This document shows, piece after piece, positions 1-6,075 of a stretch of DNA of 11,116 nt; position 1 is the stretch's first letter, and every line of letters begins with the position of its first letter. Both the position numbers and the translations under genes were made by a program. The stretch lies in contig SVRU01000083.1 in NCBI GenBank assembly GCA_015064665.1, positions 1-11,116 of the forward strand, given 5' to 3'. Source of the stretch: Oscillospiraceae bacterium. Lineage in GTDB: Bacteria > Bacillota_A > Clostridia > Oscillospirales > CAG-272. The notes under the pieces were generated by a model, which searched no databases, was not told the origin of the DNA, and worked only from the letters and a program-made list of their open reading frames with translations.

Positions 1-413
1 TCGTTGCACTGACCTCTGTAACGCATCGACGGCTTAAATCTGTATTTCACGGGAGTTGTAGCCTTGATAGGAATGTATTCTCCGTCAACACCCGGAAAAA
101 GCCAGCGGCAGCCCATCTGTCTTAGGTATTCGTATACTGCGAGAAGTACGCTTCTGGGGTTATCGCCCGCAATAATTCCGCCGTTTCCGTCGCAGTCGAT
201 ATAGAGAATGTCGTCAAGCTCTGTGTCTTCGGCATCGGATACGTCGAGTTCGAAATCCTGCATTAAACCAAGTCTGTAACCCGCTTTAGCATTCGTATCG
301 TAAAGTATTTCGTAGTTTCCGCCGTCGGGCATCATCATCCGAAGATATTTTTTTAACTCTTCCGCTGCAAAATCGACGGTGGTGTGAGAGGATATTTTGC
401 TAATTAAATTCAT
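1..413 (-). CDS. GH67 N-terminal/DUF4838-like protein, N-terminal part (truncated by window edge)
   Basis: This is an open frame of 137 codons starting at ATG 413 and running off the left edge. A ribosome binding site GAAAGGAAA lies about 8 nt upstream (near 422-430). The translation starts MNLISKISSHTTVDFAAEEL, followed by KKYL. It later has GGIIAGDNPRSVLLAVYEYL, then RQMGCRWLFPG and GEYIP. The pattern of an early alpha/beta segment, then a 'G.nprg.l.avy.yL...G.rw..pg..ge..p' block, is typical of the non-catalytic N-terminal domain of alpha-glucuronidases (GH67) and of DUF4838 proteins, which are often 600-900 residues long. The catalytic part is outside the window, so activity cannot be judged. 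No signal peptide is seen, which suggests an intracellular enzyme acting on imported oligosaccharides. It is divergent from the AraC regulator, a common arrangement for a regulated target. The family call is from pattern memory. Confidence 0.75.
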   Translation of the reverse strand, partial: MNLISKISSHTTVDFAAEELKKYLRMMMPDGGNYEILYDTNAKAGYRLGLMQDFELDVSDAEDTELDDILYIDCDGNGGIIAGDNPRSVLLAVYEYLRQMGCRWLFPGVDGEYIPIKATTPVKYRFKPSMRYRGQCN

Positions 414-599
414 TTTGTAAATTTCCTTTCGTTAATTTGTATGTCAAAGTACTGTGAAGTACGCTGAAATCTATCCGGATTGTTCACTCTTGCCTAGACT
501 TTTGTGTGCTAAAACCCGAAAAAATTAATATTTGTATTGACAAAGAAATCGTTTAGTCGTATAATTGAGCTGAAATTATAAAAAAGGCGGGATAAAGAT
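414..599. promoter_or_regulatory. divergent intergenic control region
   Basis: This 186-bp gap lies between the divergent GH67-like gene and the AraC gene and must hold both promoters. The plus-strand promoter is obvious (537-565). For the minus strand, TTGACA is present at 442-447 (read on the complement), but a -10 box at the normal distance would fall on the ribosome binding site, so the real minus promoter is unclear. A direct repeat AAGTAC occurs at 447-452 and 457-462, 10 bp apart. One helical turn would place both copies on the same DNA face, so it could be a regulator half-site pair, though six-base repeats can occur by chance. Confidence 0.4.
537..565 (+). promoter_or_regulatory. consensus sigma-A promoter of the AraC-type gene
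   Basis: TTGACA at 537-542 and TATAAT at 560-565 are separated by exactly 17 bp, matching the consensus in every base. Transcription would start near 572, leaving a 28-nt leader with an AAGGCGGG-type ribosome binding site (about 584-591) before ATG 600. Confidence 0.85.
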
Positions 600-1421
600 A
601 TGAACAGGGACAGATTTCACAGCTCGAATATTGGATATGAAATGTATGACTCTCTATCCGTGTCGGATGTTTTTTACAATAACGGCAAGCAAGGTGATTC
701 GATTTGCAAAACCTTCGGAAGCTATCGGTTGCATTTTATAACGTCAGGCAACGTACAGCTCAGATACGGTGAAAGCAGCGAGATGATCAAGGCGGGCGAA
801 GCTGTGTTTGTTCCTCCGTTTTCAAGCGCTGAGCTTAAAGGAGAGAATTTTGAGGTCATCACGATTTTTGCAAGAGGAGTCGACCTTGGTAAGTTTGCCG
901 AGAAATACGGTTTTTACCATTCGCTAAGAATTTTTTCGGGACTTGACGATATGATTGCTTTGTACAATACGCTTAAAGGTTTAAATCACGTTGTCAGCAT
1001 TATGCGCGCCAAAGGATTAATATATTATACATTGTCCGAAATAAGCAGAATTTCGGGAATCGGGTGCGGACTTCAAAATGCCTTTTCCGTCGGTGAGCAG
1101 ATAAAAATGTATATTGATAAAAACTTTGCCCTGCCTGACATGTCGCTTAAAACCATAGCCGCAACGCTTTCCTATCATCCGAATTATATTTCAAAGATGT
1201 TTAACGAAAGCTACGGAATAAGCGTTTCAAGGTATGTAAATATCCTCAGAATAAGACATGCTCGTCAGCTTATGGAGGAGGGGCAGAGGTCTATTAAGGA
1301 AATTTCGGAAATCTGCGGTTTTTCGGATGAGGATTATTTTGCAATGGTGTTTAAGAAGCAGCTTGGTGAAACGCCGCGCGAATATTTTAAGAAAATCAAA
1401 AACGGCGGAGCATCCCTATAG
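600..1421 (+). CDS. AraC-family transcriptional regulator with cupin-like sensor domain
   Basis: This 273-residue protein has the standard length and layout of AraC-type sugar-responsive regulators. Residues about 40-90 contain a cupin-like beta segment (LHFITSGNVQLRYGE, then a GEAVFVPPFS turn), the usual ligand-sensing fold. Residues about 165-265 form the paired helix-turn-helix domain: SLKTIAATLSYHPNYISKMF is the first HTH, and IKEISEICGFSDEDYFAMVF followed by KKQLGETPREYFKK is the second HTH with the classic end of the family. Start ATG 600 is supported by an AAGGCGGG ribosome binding site and the promoter upstream. It probably controls the divergent GH67-like gene and perhaps the isomerase and GH28-like genes downstream. 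Such regulators usually activate in the presence of a sugar or oligosaccharide; the ligand is unknown. Confidence 0.93.
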   Translation: MNRDRFHSSNIGYEMYDSLSVSDVFYNNGKQGDSICKTFGSYRLHFITSGNVQLRYGESSEMIKAGEAVFVPPFSSAELKGENFEVITIFARGVDLGKFAEKYGFYHSLRIFSGLDDMIALYNTLKGLNHVVSIMRAKGLIYYTLSEISRISGIGCGLQNAFSVGEQIKMYIDKNFALPDMSLKTIAATLSYHPNYISKMFNESYGISVSRYVNILRIRHARQLMEEGQRSIKEISEICGFSDEDYFAMVFKKQLGETPREYFKKIKNGGASL

Positions 1422-1432
1422 TACCGATGCTC
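1408..1432 (+). terminator. possible weak terminator overlapping the AraC stop codon
   Basis: GAGCATC (1408-1414) and GATGCTC (1426-1432) form a 7-bp stem around an 11-nt loop that contains the TAG stop. The downstream sequence TTTAACTAATTTTATC is T-rich but not a clean U-tract, so termination would be partial. A second small hairpin, CAACC-TGC-GGTTG, follows at 1454-1466. Confidence 0.4.
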
Positions 1433-1576
1433 TTTAACTAATTTTATCATAGCAACCTGCGGTTGTAAAGAGAGTAATTTAATAAATTTACCTAAAATCT
1501 TAATATTTGTTTATCACCACGTTTTATATGTAAGCAAAATCAGAGAGATTTCGAAAAATTTTCGGTGAATTTTATG

Positions 1577-1605
1577 TTGACTTTCTTTGATAATTAGTAT
1601 AAAAT
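1577..1605 (+). promoter_or_regulatory. sigma-A-like promoter of the isomerase-like gene
   Basis: TTGACT (1577-1582) and TAAAAT (1600-1605) are separated by 17 bp. One mismatch occurs in each box. An overlapping TATAAA at 1598-1603 would give only a 15-bp spacer. The AT-rich flank and the position 34 bp before the start codon support a separate transcription start for the gene at 1639. Confidence 0.6.
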
Positions 1606-1638
1606 ATTTACAAATAAATATAAATTGGAGACAAAGCT

Positions 1639-2988
1639 ATGACTAAAATTGCATTTGCCGGATTTGGCGAAGTAAACACCCCTATTGACATCATAATCAA
1701 TAAGTGCAAAGCGGCATCGGAAAGCCTCGCATCTATCGGAGCTGAGATTCTTCCTTGCTACCCCATACGCGATGATTACGAAGAGGTTGACGTAAACCGC
1801 GCTATTGATTTTTTTAAGGGCAAGGATTTTGACGCTCTTGTTCTCTGCGTAGCAGGATGGATTCCCACCCACGCGGTAATAAAGGTTGCAGAGCAGTTCC
1901 GTAACGTTCCCATGGTTCTTTGGGGACTCTGCGGTTGGATAGAGAGCGACGGCAGACTTGTAACAACCGCTGACCAGGCGGGAACAAGCGCACTCCGAAA
2001 AACCATGAAGGACCTCGGATATACCTTCAAGTACGTGTATGATATTATCGGTAAGCCCTCAAGAAGCGATGACGTTGTCAGATATTGCAAGGCTGCTGCC
2101 GCATTCAGAGAAATGCGCTCCGCAAAAATCGGTCAGATGGGCTTCCGCGATATGCATCTTTACGGAACTATGTTTGACGGCTGCTCGCTCAAAAAGACAG
2201 TCGGAGCTGAAATCGAGTGCTTTGAAATGCTTGAGGTCGTTCAGCGTGCGGAAAAGGTTGCCGACGCGCAAATTGACGAGGTAATCAGCACAACCGTTAA
2301 GGGCTGGAAATTCCTTAAGGAAGCGGACATGAGCATCGTAAGACGCGGCGTTTCATACTATCTCGCTCTTAAGGATATAATCGATGAGAGAAAATATAAG
2401 GCAATATCCCTTAAGGACGTTGACGGAATGAAGAAGCTTCTCGGCTTCCCCCCTGCAATGATATTTATGCTTCTCGCAGAGAGAGAAAATATTCCCACCA
2501 TTCCCGAAAACGACTGTCTTGGCAACGTAACACAGGCTGTTATCAGAGCTCTTACCGGTCAGATAGGCGCATATCTTGAATTCTATGAATTCTTTGAGGA
2601 TGGCGTTCTTGCAGGTGTTCCCGACTACGTTCCGAAGGAGATCGTTGACGGTGAGGTTACAGTAAGTCCGGAGGCGTTCGGACTTCTCTCACAGGGCGTA
2701 CTCAACGTATCCAAGGTTAAGACGGGTACTATCACTATGTGCCGCCTTGCCGTTGAGGATGGTAAGTACGTTATGCATATGGTAGTAGGAGAGGGAACAA
2801 CTCCTCCGAAGTGGGAGGAAGCAGGATGGGCACAGCCCGCACCCCAGCTCCCCGCGCTCAAGGTTCTCCTTGCAGATACCGAGGACTTTACCGATAAGGT
2901 TATGTGCCAGCACTACATAATCTCCTACGGTGACAACTCAAAGATAATCACCGAATTCTGCAAGATTGCAGGAATTGAAATTATATAA
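1639..2988 (+). CDS. L-fucose/L-arabinose isomerase superfamily protein
   Basis: This 449-residue cytosolic protein is related to FucI/AraA-type ketol-isomerases, which interconvert aldoses and ketoses with a divalent metal. The N-terminal half has the alternating beta/alpha layout of the isomerase N1/N2 domains (IAFAGFGEVNTPID, DALVLCVAGWIPTHAV, VPMVLWGLCGW). Candidate metal and acid/base residues are E290 and D292 in PENDCLGN, E314/E317 in LEFYEFFED, and H425 in MCQHY near the C-terminus, where FucI has its metal-binding histidine. Length is shorter than FucI (about 590) and close to the shorter unassigned members of the superfamily. Start ATG 1639 has TTGGAG (1625-1630) 8 nt upstream. Neighbouring GH67-like and GH28-like genes fit a role in breakdown of a released sugar, but the true substrate is unknown. 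Some members of this group may not be isomerases at all. Confidence 0.85.
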   Translation: MTKIAFAGFGEVNTPIDIIINKCKAASESLASIGAEILPCYPIRDDYEEVDVNRAIDFFKGKDFDALVLCVAGWIPTHAVIKVAEQFRNVPMVLWGLCGWIESDGRLVTTADQAGTSALRKTMKDLGYTFKYVYDIIGKPSRSDDVVRYCKAAAAFREMRSAKIGQMGFRDMHLYGTMFDGCSLKKTVGAEIECFEMLEVVQRAEKVADAQIDEVISTTVKGWKFLKEADMSIVRRGVSYYLALKDIIDERKYKAISLKDVDGMKKLLGFPPAMIFMLLAERENIPTIPENDCLGNVTQAVIRALTGQIGAYLEFYEFFEDGVLAGVPDYVPKEIVDGEVTVSPEAFGLLSQGVLNVSKVKTGTITMCRLAVEDGKYVMHMVVGEGTTPPKWEEAGWAQPAPQLPALKVLLADTEDFTDKVMCQHYIISYGDNSKIITEFCKIAGIEII

Positions 2989-2998
2989 AACAAGGAGT

Positions 2999-3021
2999 GG
3001 GTTGCCGTTTTTTGGCAACCC
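2999..3021 (+). repeat. 8-bp GC-rich hairpin between the isomerase-like and GH28-like genes
   Basis: GGGTTGCC (2999-3006) and GGCAACCC (3014-3021) form a perfect 8-bp stem with loop GTTTTTT. No T-run follows, so it does not look like an intrinsic terminator. It sits between an AAGGAG (2992-2997) and the ATG at 3033. If folded, it would shorten the distance from that ribosome binding site to the ATG from 35 to about 12 nt. It could also stabilise mRNA ends or serve as an attenuator-like element. Confidence 0.6.
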
Positions 3022-3032
3022 AAACTGCAATA

Positions 3033-4098
3033 ATGACTGATTTTAAAAAAAGGCGGAAGTGAATACATATCTTCGCTTATTACCGAGGGTGTAAATAATG
3101 GCACAAGACGTGCTATAGTAAGCGGAAATTACGAGATTGATAAGCCTGTCCGTATTCCCTCGGACTTTACCGTTATCCTCGACAACTGTCACCTTCGGCT
3201 TGCCGACGGCTCGTTCACCAATATTTTCATAAACGAGCATCTCGGAACAGATATCGGAAAAACCACAGGGGGCAGAGATAAAAATATAAAGATTATCGGA
3301 CGCGGAAAGGCAATTCTTGACGGCGGTAACTATAACGGACTTTCCGAAAAAACGCAGATGAAGGACGGACTTCCCGCAATATGGAATAACAATATGATTC
3401 TCTTTGCGAACGTCGAGGGCTTTGAGGTGCGTCGAGTATATGCCTGCGAGCAAAGATGGTGGGCATTCTGCTTTATTTTTTGTTCAGACGGCAGAATATC
3501 CGACGTTGAATTCTGTTCAAACGACAGAGGTGTTGATGAGAACGGAAACGTGTATCACGGTTTGAAAAGAGCTAAATATAAGGAAGCCTGTGTAAAGAAT
3601 TCCGACGGAATCGACCTCAGAGTCGGCTGTCACGATATAGTTATTGAAAACGTTTACGGATTTACCGAGGACGACACGGTTGCACTTACCGCGCTTACAG
3701 GCGCACTTGAGAAAAACTTCTGGGTAGAGGGGCTTTCTACCGATATATGTAACGTGGAAATAAGAAACGTATCATCAAGCGCATATTGCTCAAACGTTCG
3801 TCTTTTAAACCAGGGCGAGCATAAATTGCACGATATCTATATCGAGGGTGTTTTTGATACCTCGGCAAATTCTCCTCACATGGACAGGGGCGGGTGCGGC
3901 GTGAGGATAGGTGACGGAACGCATATGTACGGAACCCGTCCGTCAACAGCTGATGAAACCTATAATATCGTCGTAAGAAACGTTCGTTCAAGAGCACGCA
4001 GGGCGATGTCGTTGCACGGCGATATGAAAAATATAGTTATTGAAAACGTCGAAATTTTTGACGGTGGCGGAGAAATTGAGGATCTCAGACAAAGTTGA
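3033..4098 (+). CDS. GH28-like right-handed beta-helix protein, apparent +1 frame break near its start
   Basis: The main frame is open from 3037 to TGA/TAA-type stop at 4096-4098 and encodes about 350 residues resembling polygalacturonase-like (GH28) beta-helix proteins, which act on galacturonan or similar polysaccharides. Repeated strand-turn rungs are visible, for example KNIKIIGRGKAILDGG, CHDIVIENVYGFTEDDTVAL and YNIVVRNVRSRARRAMSL. NSDGIDLRVGCHDI and FTEDDTVAL provide the acidic cluster (Asp residues in NSDGID and EDD) expected at the active site. No signal peptide is seen. The first in-frame ATG is 3358, deep inside conserved rung sequence. Upstream ATG 3033 reads MTDFKK, then meets AAAAAAA (3045-3051) and stops at 3060-3062; removing one A joins it to the main frame. 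The gene is therefore either frameshifted (mutation or sequencing error), rescued by slippage, or started at a non-AUG codon. I give the extent from 3033; the safe coding part is 3058-4098. Confidence 0.7.
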
Positions 4099-4146
4099 AC
4101 TTTTTTGTTTTATATTTGCATATTATTTTGCTCTTGCTTTCAAGAG

Positions 4147-4175
4147 TTGACAAAGTGAATGCGATGTAATATAAT
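4147..4175 (+). promoter_or_regulatory. consensus sigma-A promoter of the PHP gene
   Basis: TTGACA (4147-4152) and TATAAT (4170-4175) are separated by exactly 17 bp. The expected start of transcription is near 4182, where the AAAAGGAG ribosome binding site begins, so the leader is very short (about 16 nt). This places ATG 4159 upstream of the transcript and rules it out as the start codon. Confidence 0.85.
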
Positions 4176-4197
4176 TACAAAAAAGGAGATGAGATTT

Positions 4198-5121
4198 ATG
4201 GATTGTTTAGCTAATGAAGATAGACGTGTTTTTGCTTCATGTCACAACCACTCCTGCTTTTCAGATGCGGAGTACACTCCCGAAAAGCTCGTAGAGCTTG
4301 CTCACGGAATGGGTCACGGCGGTATAATTCTTACCGACCATGATACCGTAAAGGGTACGTATTTTATAAATAAAGCGGCTCGCAAGCTTGGAATGAAGTC
4401 GCTTCTCGGCTGCGAGTTTTCAACAAATCACAAGGGACTCGGGGTTCATCTTCTCGGATTTGATTTTAATCCCGATAACGCAAAAATGAAGGCGCTTCTT
4501 GAAAGGTGCGCAAGCACTACGACCGACAGAACTAAGACTCTTTTTCACTGGGGAATTGAGCGCGGAACGCTTAGAGAGGGAATAAGCTGGCAGGACGTGC
4601 TTGACGATTTCCCGTATAACGACGTGCTTTGTAACGACCACGTTTTCGTTTCAATGGTTAAAAGGGGCATTTATAAGAGCGACGAGTATGCGCTCTTCCA
4701 TCGCCCGAACTTTTCGTTTAAGCTTGGACTTGAGGATAAGGTGTACGAGGCAACGGGAAAATCGCACAAGGATATTTCCACCGAATACGTCGTGAAAACG
4801 ATAAAAGAGGCGGGCGGTGTTCCCGTCGTTGCCCATCCGCGCAAAATAGAATATCTGGTTGATGATTTTCTTAATATGGGAGTAATGGGATTTGAATTCC
4901 GCCATCCTGACCTTTGGGAGAAGAGAACGGGAATTCCCGACGAGCCTAAGTTCTATAAGGAGCTATGCGAAGAAAAGGGACTTTACAAAATGGGCGGAAG
5001 CGACCATAGCGGTATTCTCGGCGGAAACCTTGACAGAGGCGAGGATTTCCATATTCCCGAATATTTCAACGGCATCTGCGAAGAGGACTTTATGAATCTT
5101 TACGAAAGACGCCTTGGCTAA
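4198..5121 (+). CDS. PHP-domain metal-dependent hydrolase
   Basis: This 307-residue protein belongs to the PHP superfamily, whose members are phosphoesterases with a trinuclear metal site (histidinol phosphatase, TrpH/YciV-type nucleotide phosphatase and others). All the usual metal ligands are seen: H16-x-H18 in ASCHNHSCFSD, D47/H48 in LTDHDTVKG, E73 in LGCEFS, H213 in VVAHPRK and D269/H270 in GSDHSG. A long insert (about residues 85-200) separates the first three motifs from the last two, as in TrpH-like proteins. I choose ATG 4198 because AAGGAG (4183-4188) lies 9 nt upstream and the promoter -10 box covers the region before it. ATG 4189 is too close to the ribosome binding site. It lies after the glycan genes but has its own promoter, so a link to sugar use is only positional. 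The substrate is unknown. Confidence 0.9.
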   Translation: MDCLANEDRRVFASCHNHSCFSDAEYTPEKLVELAHGMGHGGIILTDHDTVKGTYFINKAARKLGMKSLLGCEFSTNHKGLGVHLLGFDFNPDNAKMKALLERCASTTTDRTKTLFHWGIERGTLREGISWQDVLDDFPYNDVLCNDHVFVSMVKRGIYKSDEYALFHRPNFSFKLGLEDKVYEATGKSHKDISTEYVVKTIKEAGGVPVVAHPRKIEYLVDDFLNMGVMGFEFRHPDLWEKRTGIPDEPKFYKELCEEKGLYKMGGSDHSGILGGNLDRGEDFHIPEYFNGICEEDFMNLYERRLG

Positions 5122-5154
5122 GAATATAAATAAAGAAGTTTGATTTTGTTTTGC

Positions 5155-5177
5155 AGGGGCGACCGATGGTCGCCCCT
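5155..5177. repeat. perfect 10-bp palindrome, interspersed-repeat type
   Basis: AGGGGCGACC (5155-5164) and GGTCGCCCCT (5168-5177) form a perfect stem with a 3-nt GAT loop. It is much richer in GC than its surroundings and has no T-run, so it does not look like a terminator. Its form resembles short palindromic elements spread between genes in many gut Clostridia. This is from memory and needs a genome-wide count. Confidence 0.55.
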
Positions 5178-5215
5178 ACGGATAAACAAATTTGATACGC
5201 AGAAAACAAAGAAAT

Positions 5216-5245
5216 AACCCCGACAGATTTTTGTCTGTCGGGGTT
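5216..5245. terminator. bidirectional intrinsic terminator between convergent genes
   Basis: AACCCCGACAGA (5216-5227) and TCTGTCGGGGTT (5234-5245) form a perfect 12-bp stem with loop TTTTTG. CGTTTATT follows on the plus strand and TTATTTCTTTG follows on the minus strand, so both sides are T-rich. It lies between the convergent PHP and XRE genes and probably ends both transcripts. An 18-bp palindrome (GACAAATT-GG-AATTTGTC) lies just beside it at 5260-5277. Confidence 0.8.
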
Positions 5246-5286
5246 CGTTTATTATGTTCGACAAATTGGAATTTGTCTGGCTTTGC

Positions 5287-5679
5287 TTAATTAGGCGTGC
5301 CCAAAACAAAGAAATACAATATCATTGAAATAATATCAATGGTCAAAACCACTGCCAAAATAATGCAGGTGATTTTTAATATTTTCTTTGCTTTTCCCTT
5401 GCTTTTTTCTGTCATTACCTTTCGTCTGATTTCTTCAACTTTTTCGGTAAAACCTGATGTTTGAACACCGCCTTTTTCAGTTATTTCCTCTTTCAGCAGA
5501 TAGTCCATCGAACAATCAAATAGTTTACCGAGTTCGATAAGTTTATCAGTTTCGGGATAGGCGATATCCGATTCCCATTTGCTAATTGATTGACGCGACA
5601 CACCGAGACTATCGGCAAGTTGCTCTTGCGTATAGTTCAATTCTCTTCTTTGCCTTGCAATTTTTTCACCAAGTGTCAT
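5287..5679 (-). CDS. XRE-family HTH regulator with C-terminal membrane anchor
   Basis: This 130-residue protein has a classic XRE/Cro helix-turn-helix at residues about 5-60: IARQRRELNYTQEQLADSLG, then VSRQSISKWE and the PETDKLIELGKLFDCSMDYLL end that is typical of Firmicute regulators. After a charged, probably coiled linker (KVEEIRRKVMTEKSKGKAKK), residues about 103-127 form one hydrophobic segment (ITCIILAVVLTIDIISMILY), giving a DNA-binding domain tethered to the membrane. ATG 5679 has AAAGGAG (5689-5695) at a good distance. It has a promoter with repeated boxes that suggest autoregulation. Target genes and the signal sensed are unknown. It is not clearly linked in function to either flank. 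Confidence 0.92.
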   Translation of the reverse strand: MTLGEKIARQRRELNYTQEQLADSLGVSRQSISKWESDIAYPETDKLIELGKLFDCSMDYLLKEEITEKGGVQTSGFTEKVEEIRRKVMTEKSKGKAKKILKITCIILAVVLTIDIISMILYFFVLGTPN

Positions 5680-5697
5680 AATAATTTACTCCTTTAT

Positions 5698-5744
5698 GTT
5701 TTTGTTGACCTTGTTGACCTTATTATAACATATTCAACAAAAAC
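5698..5744 (-). promoter_or_regulatory. XRE gene promoter with flanking inverted and direct repeats (probable operator)
   Basis: On the minus strand an extended -10, TGTTATAAT (covering 5722-5730), lies 43 nt before the XRE start codon; the -35 position (5745-5750, TAGTAT) is poor, as expected with an extended -10. An 11-bp inverted repeat, GTTTTTGTTGA (5698-5708) and TCAACAAAAAC (5734-5744), surrounds the -10 box. A tandem direct repeat TTGTTGACC occurs at 5702-5710 and 5711-5719. The three TTGTTGA/TCAACAA boxes are good candidates for binding by the XRE protein itself. Confidence 0.6.
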
Positions 5745-5827
5745 ATACTACCAATTCAGTGTTTCTAAATGTAAACTTCAGGTTGCGGAGCTTATTTTTC
5801 ATGTATTATCTTCATTCCGTCAAATTC

Positions 5828-5980
5828 TTATTTATCGTTCTGTTTCATCGCTAGTTTCGCATTTGTTTTACAAATGCATTGGGCAAAGCTCATGCCCCAT
5901 GCACCTGCGGAGCTGTAATCAAAATTTTTAAGCCTTGTTGCTTTTCTTTTCGGCAATTCTTTTTCCTTATCCATTTTCAT
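5828..5980 (-). pseudogene. 50-codon ORF with a RAYT-like (REP-associated transposase) N-terminus, probable remnant
   Basis: The minus strand from ATG 5980 to TAA 5828 encodes 50 residues. The first part, EKELPKRKATRLKNFDYSSA followed by GA, strongly resembles the N-terminus of REP-associated tyrosine transposases of the Y1/IS200-like type ('lpkRk..rL..fdYs..gaYfvTi'). After GA the match stops: WGMSFAQCICKTNAKLAMKQ does not continue into the expected YF(I/V)T.C core, and the catalytic HUH region is absent. The DNA under this tail contains GCATTTGT-TTT-ACAAATGC (5859-5877), a hairpin, and a GGGCA/TGCCC stem (5881-5897). I read this as a truncated transposase start joined to repeat DNA. It could also be a short expressed ORF, since TATAAT (5991-5996) lies upstream, but its ribosome binding site is poor. 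Confidence 0.4.
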
Positions 5981-6004
5981 CAGCTATCCCATTATATCAC
6001 AAAA

Positions 6005-6032
6005 TCGGCAGAGAAAGCAAGTTCTCTGCCGA
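6005..6032 (-). terminator. intrinsic terminator of the TspO gene
   Basis: TCGGCAGAGAA and TTCTCTGCCGA form a perfect 11-bp stem (6005-6015 with 6022-6032) around a 6-nt loop. On the minus strand it is followed by TTTTGTG, a short T-run, 43 nt beyond the TspO stop codon. Confidence 0.75.
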
Positions 6033-6075
6033 AATTTGTAAACATCCTTACGAGAAGGAGCCTAATTACGCTTTT

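Larger units (their letters stand above)
5745..6075. other. 331-bp intergenic stretch without a clear intact gene
   Basis: This region lies between the XRE promoter and the end of the TspO gene. It holds the RAYT-like remnant (5828-5980), small hairpins at 5859-5877 and 5881-5897, and the TspO terminator (6005-6032). I see no tRNA-like fold, riboswitch or credible intact coding region in the rest. Confidence 0.6.

Noticed and set aside
2999..3021. Hairpin as intrinsic terminator of the isomerase-like gene
   Set aside because: No T-run follows on the plus strand; the T bases are in the loop, so it is not a standard terminator.
3043..3453. Minus-strand 136-codon frame opposite the start of the GH28-like gene
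   Set aside because: The plus strand encodes clear beta-helix rungs there; the antisense frame has no ribosome binding site or family pattern.
4159..4197. Longer N-terminus of the PHP protein from ATG 4159
   Set aside because: The -10 box (4170-4175) lies downstream of this ATG and the good ribosome binding site is at 4183-4188, so translation must start at 4198.
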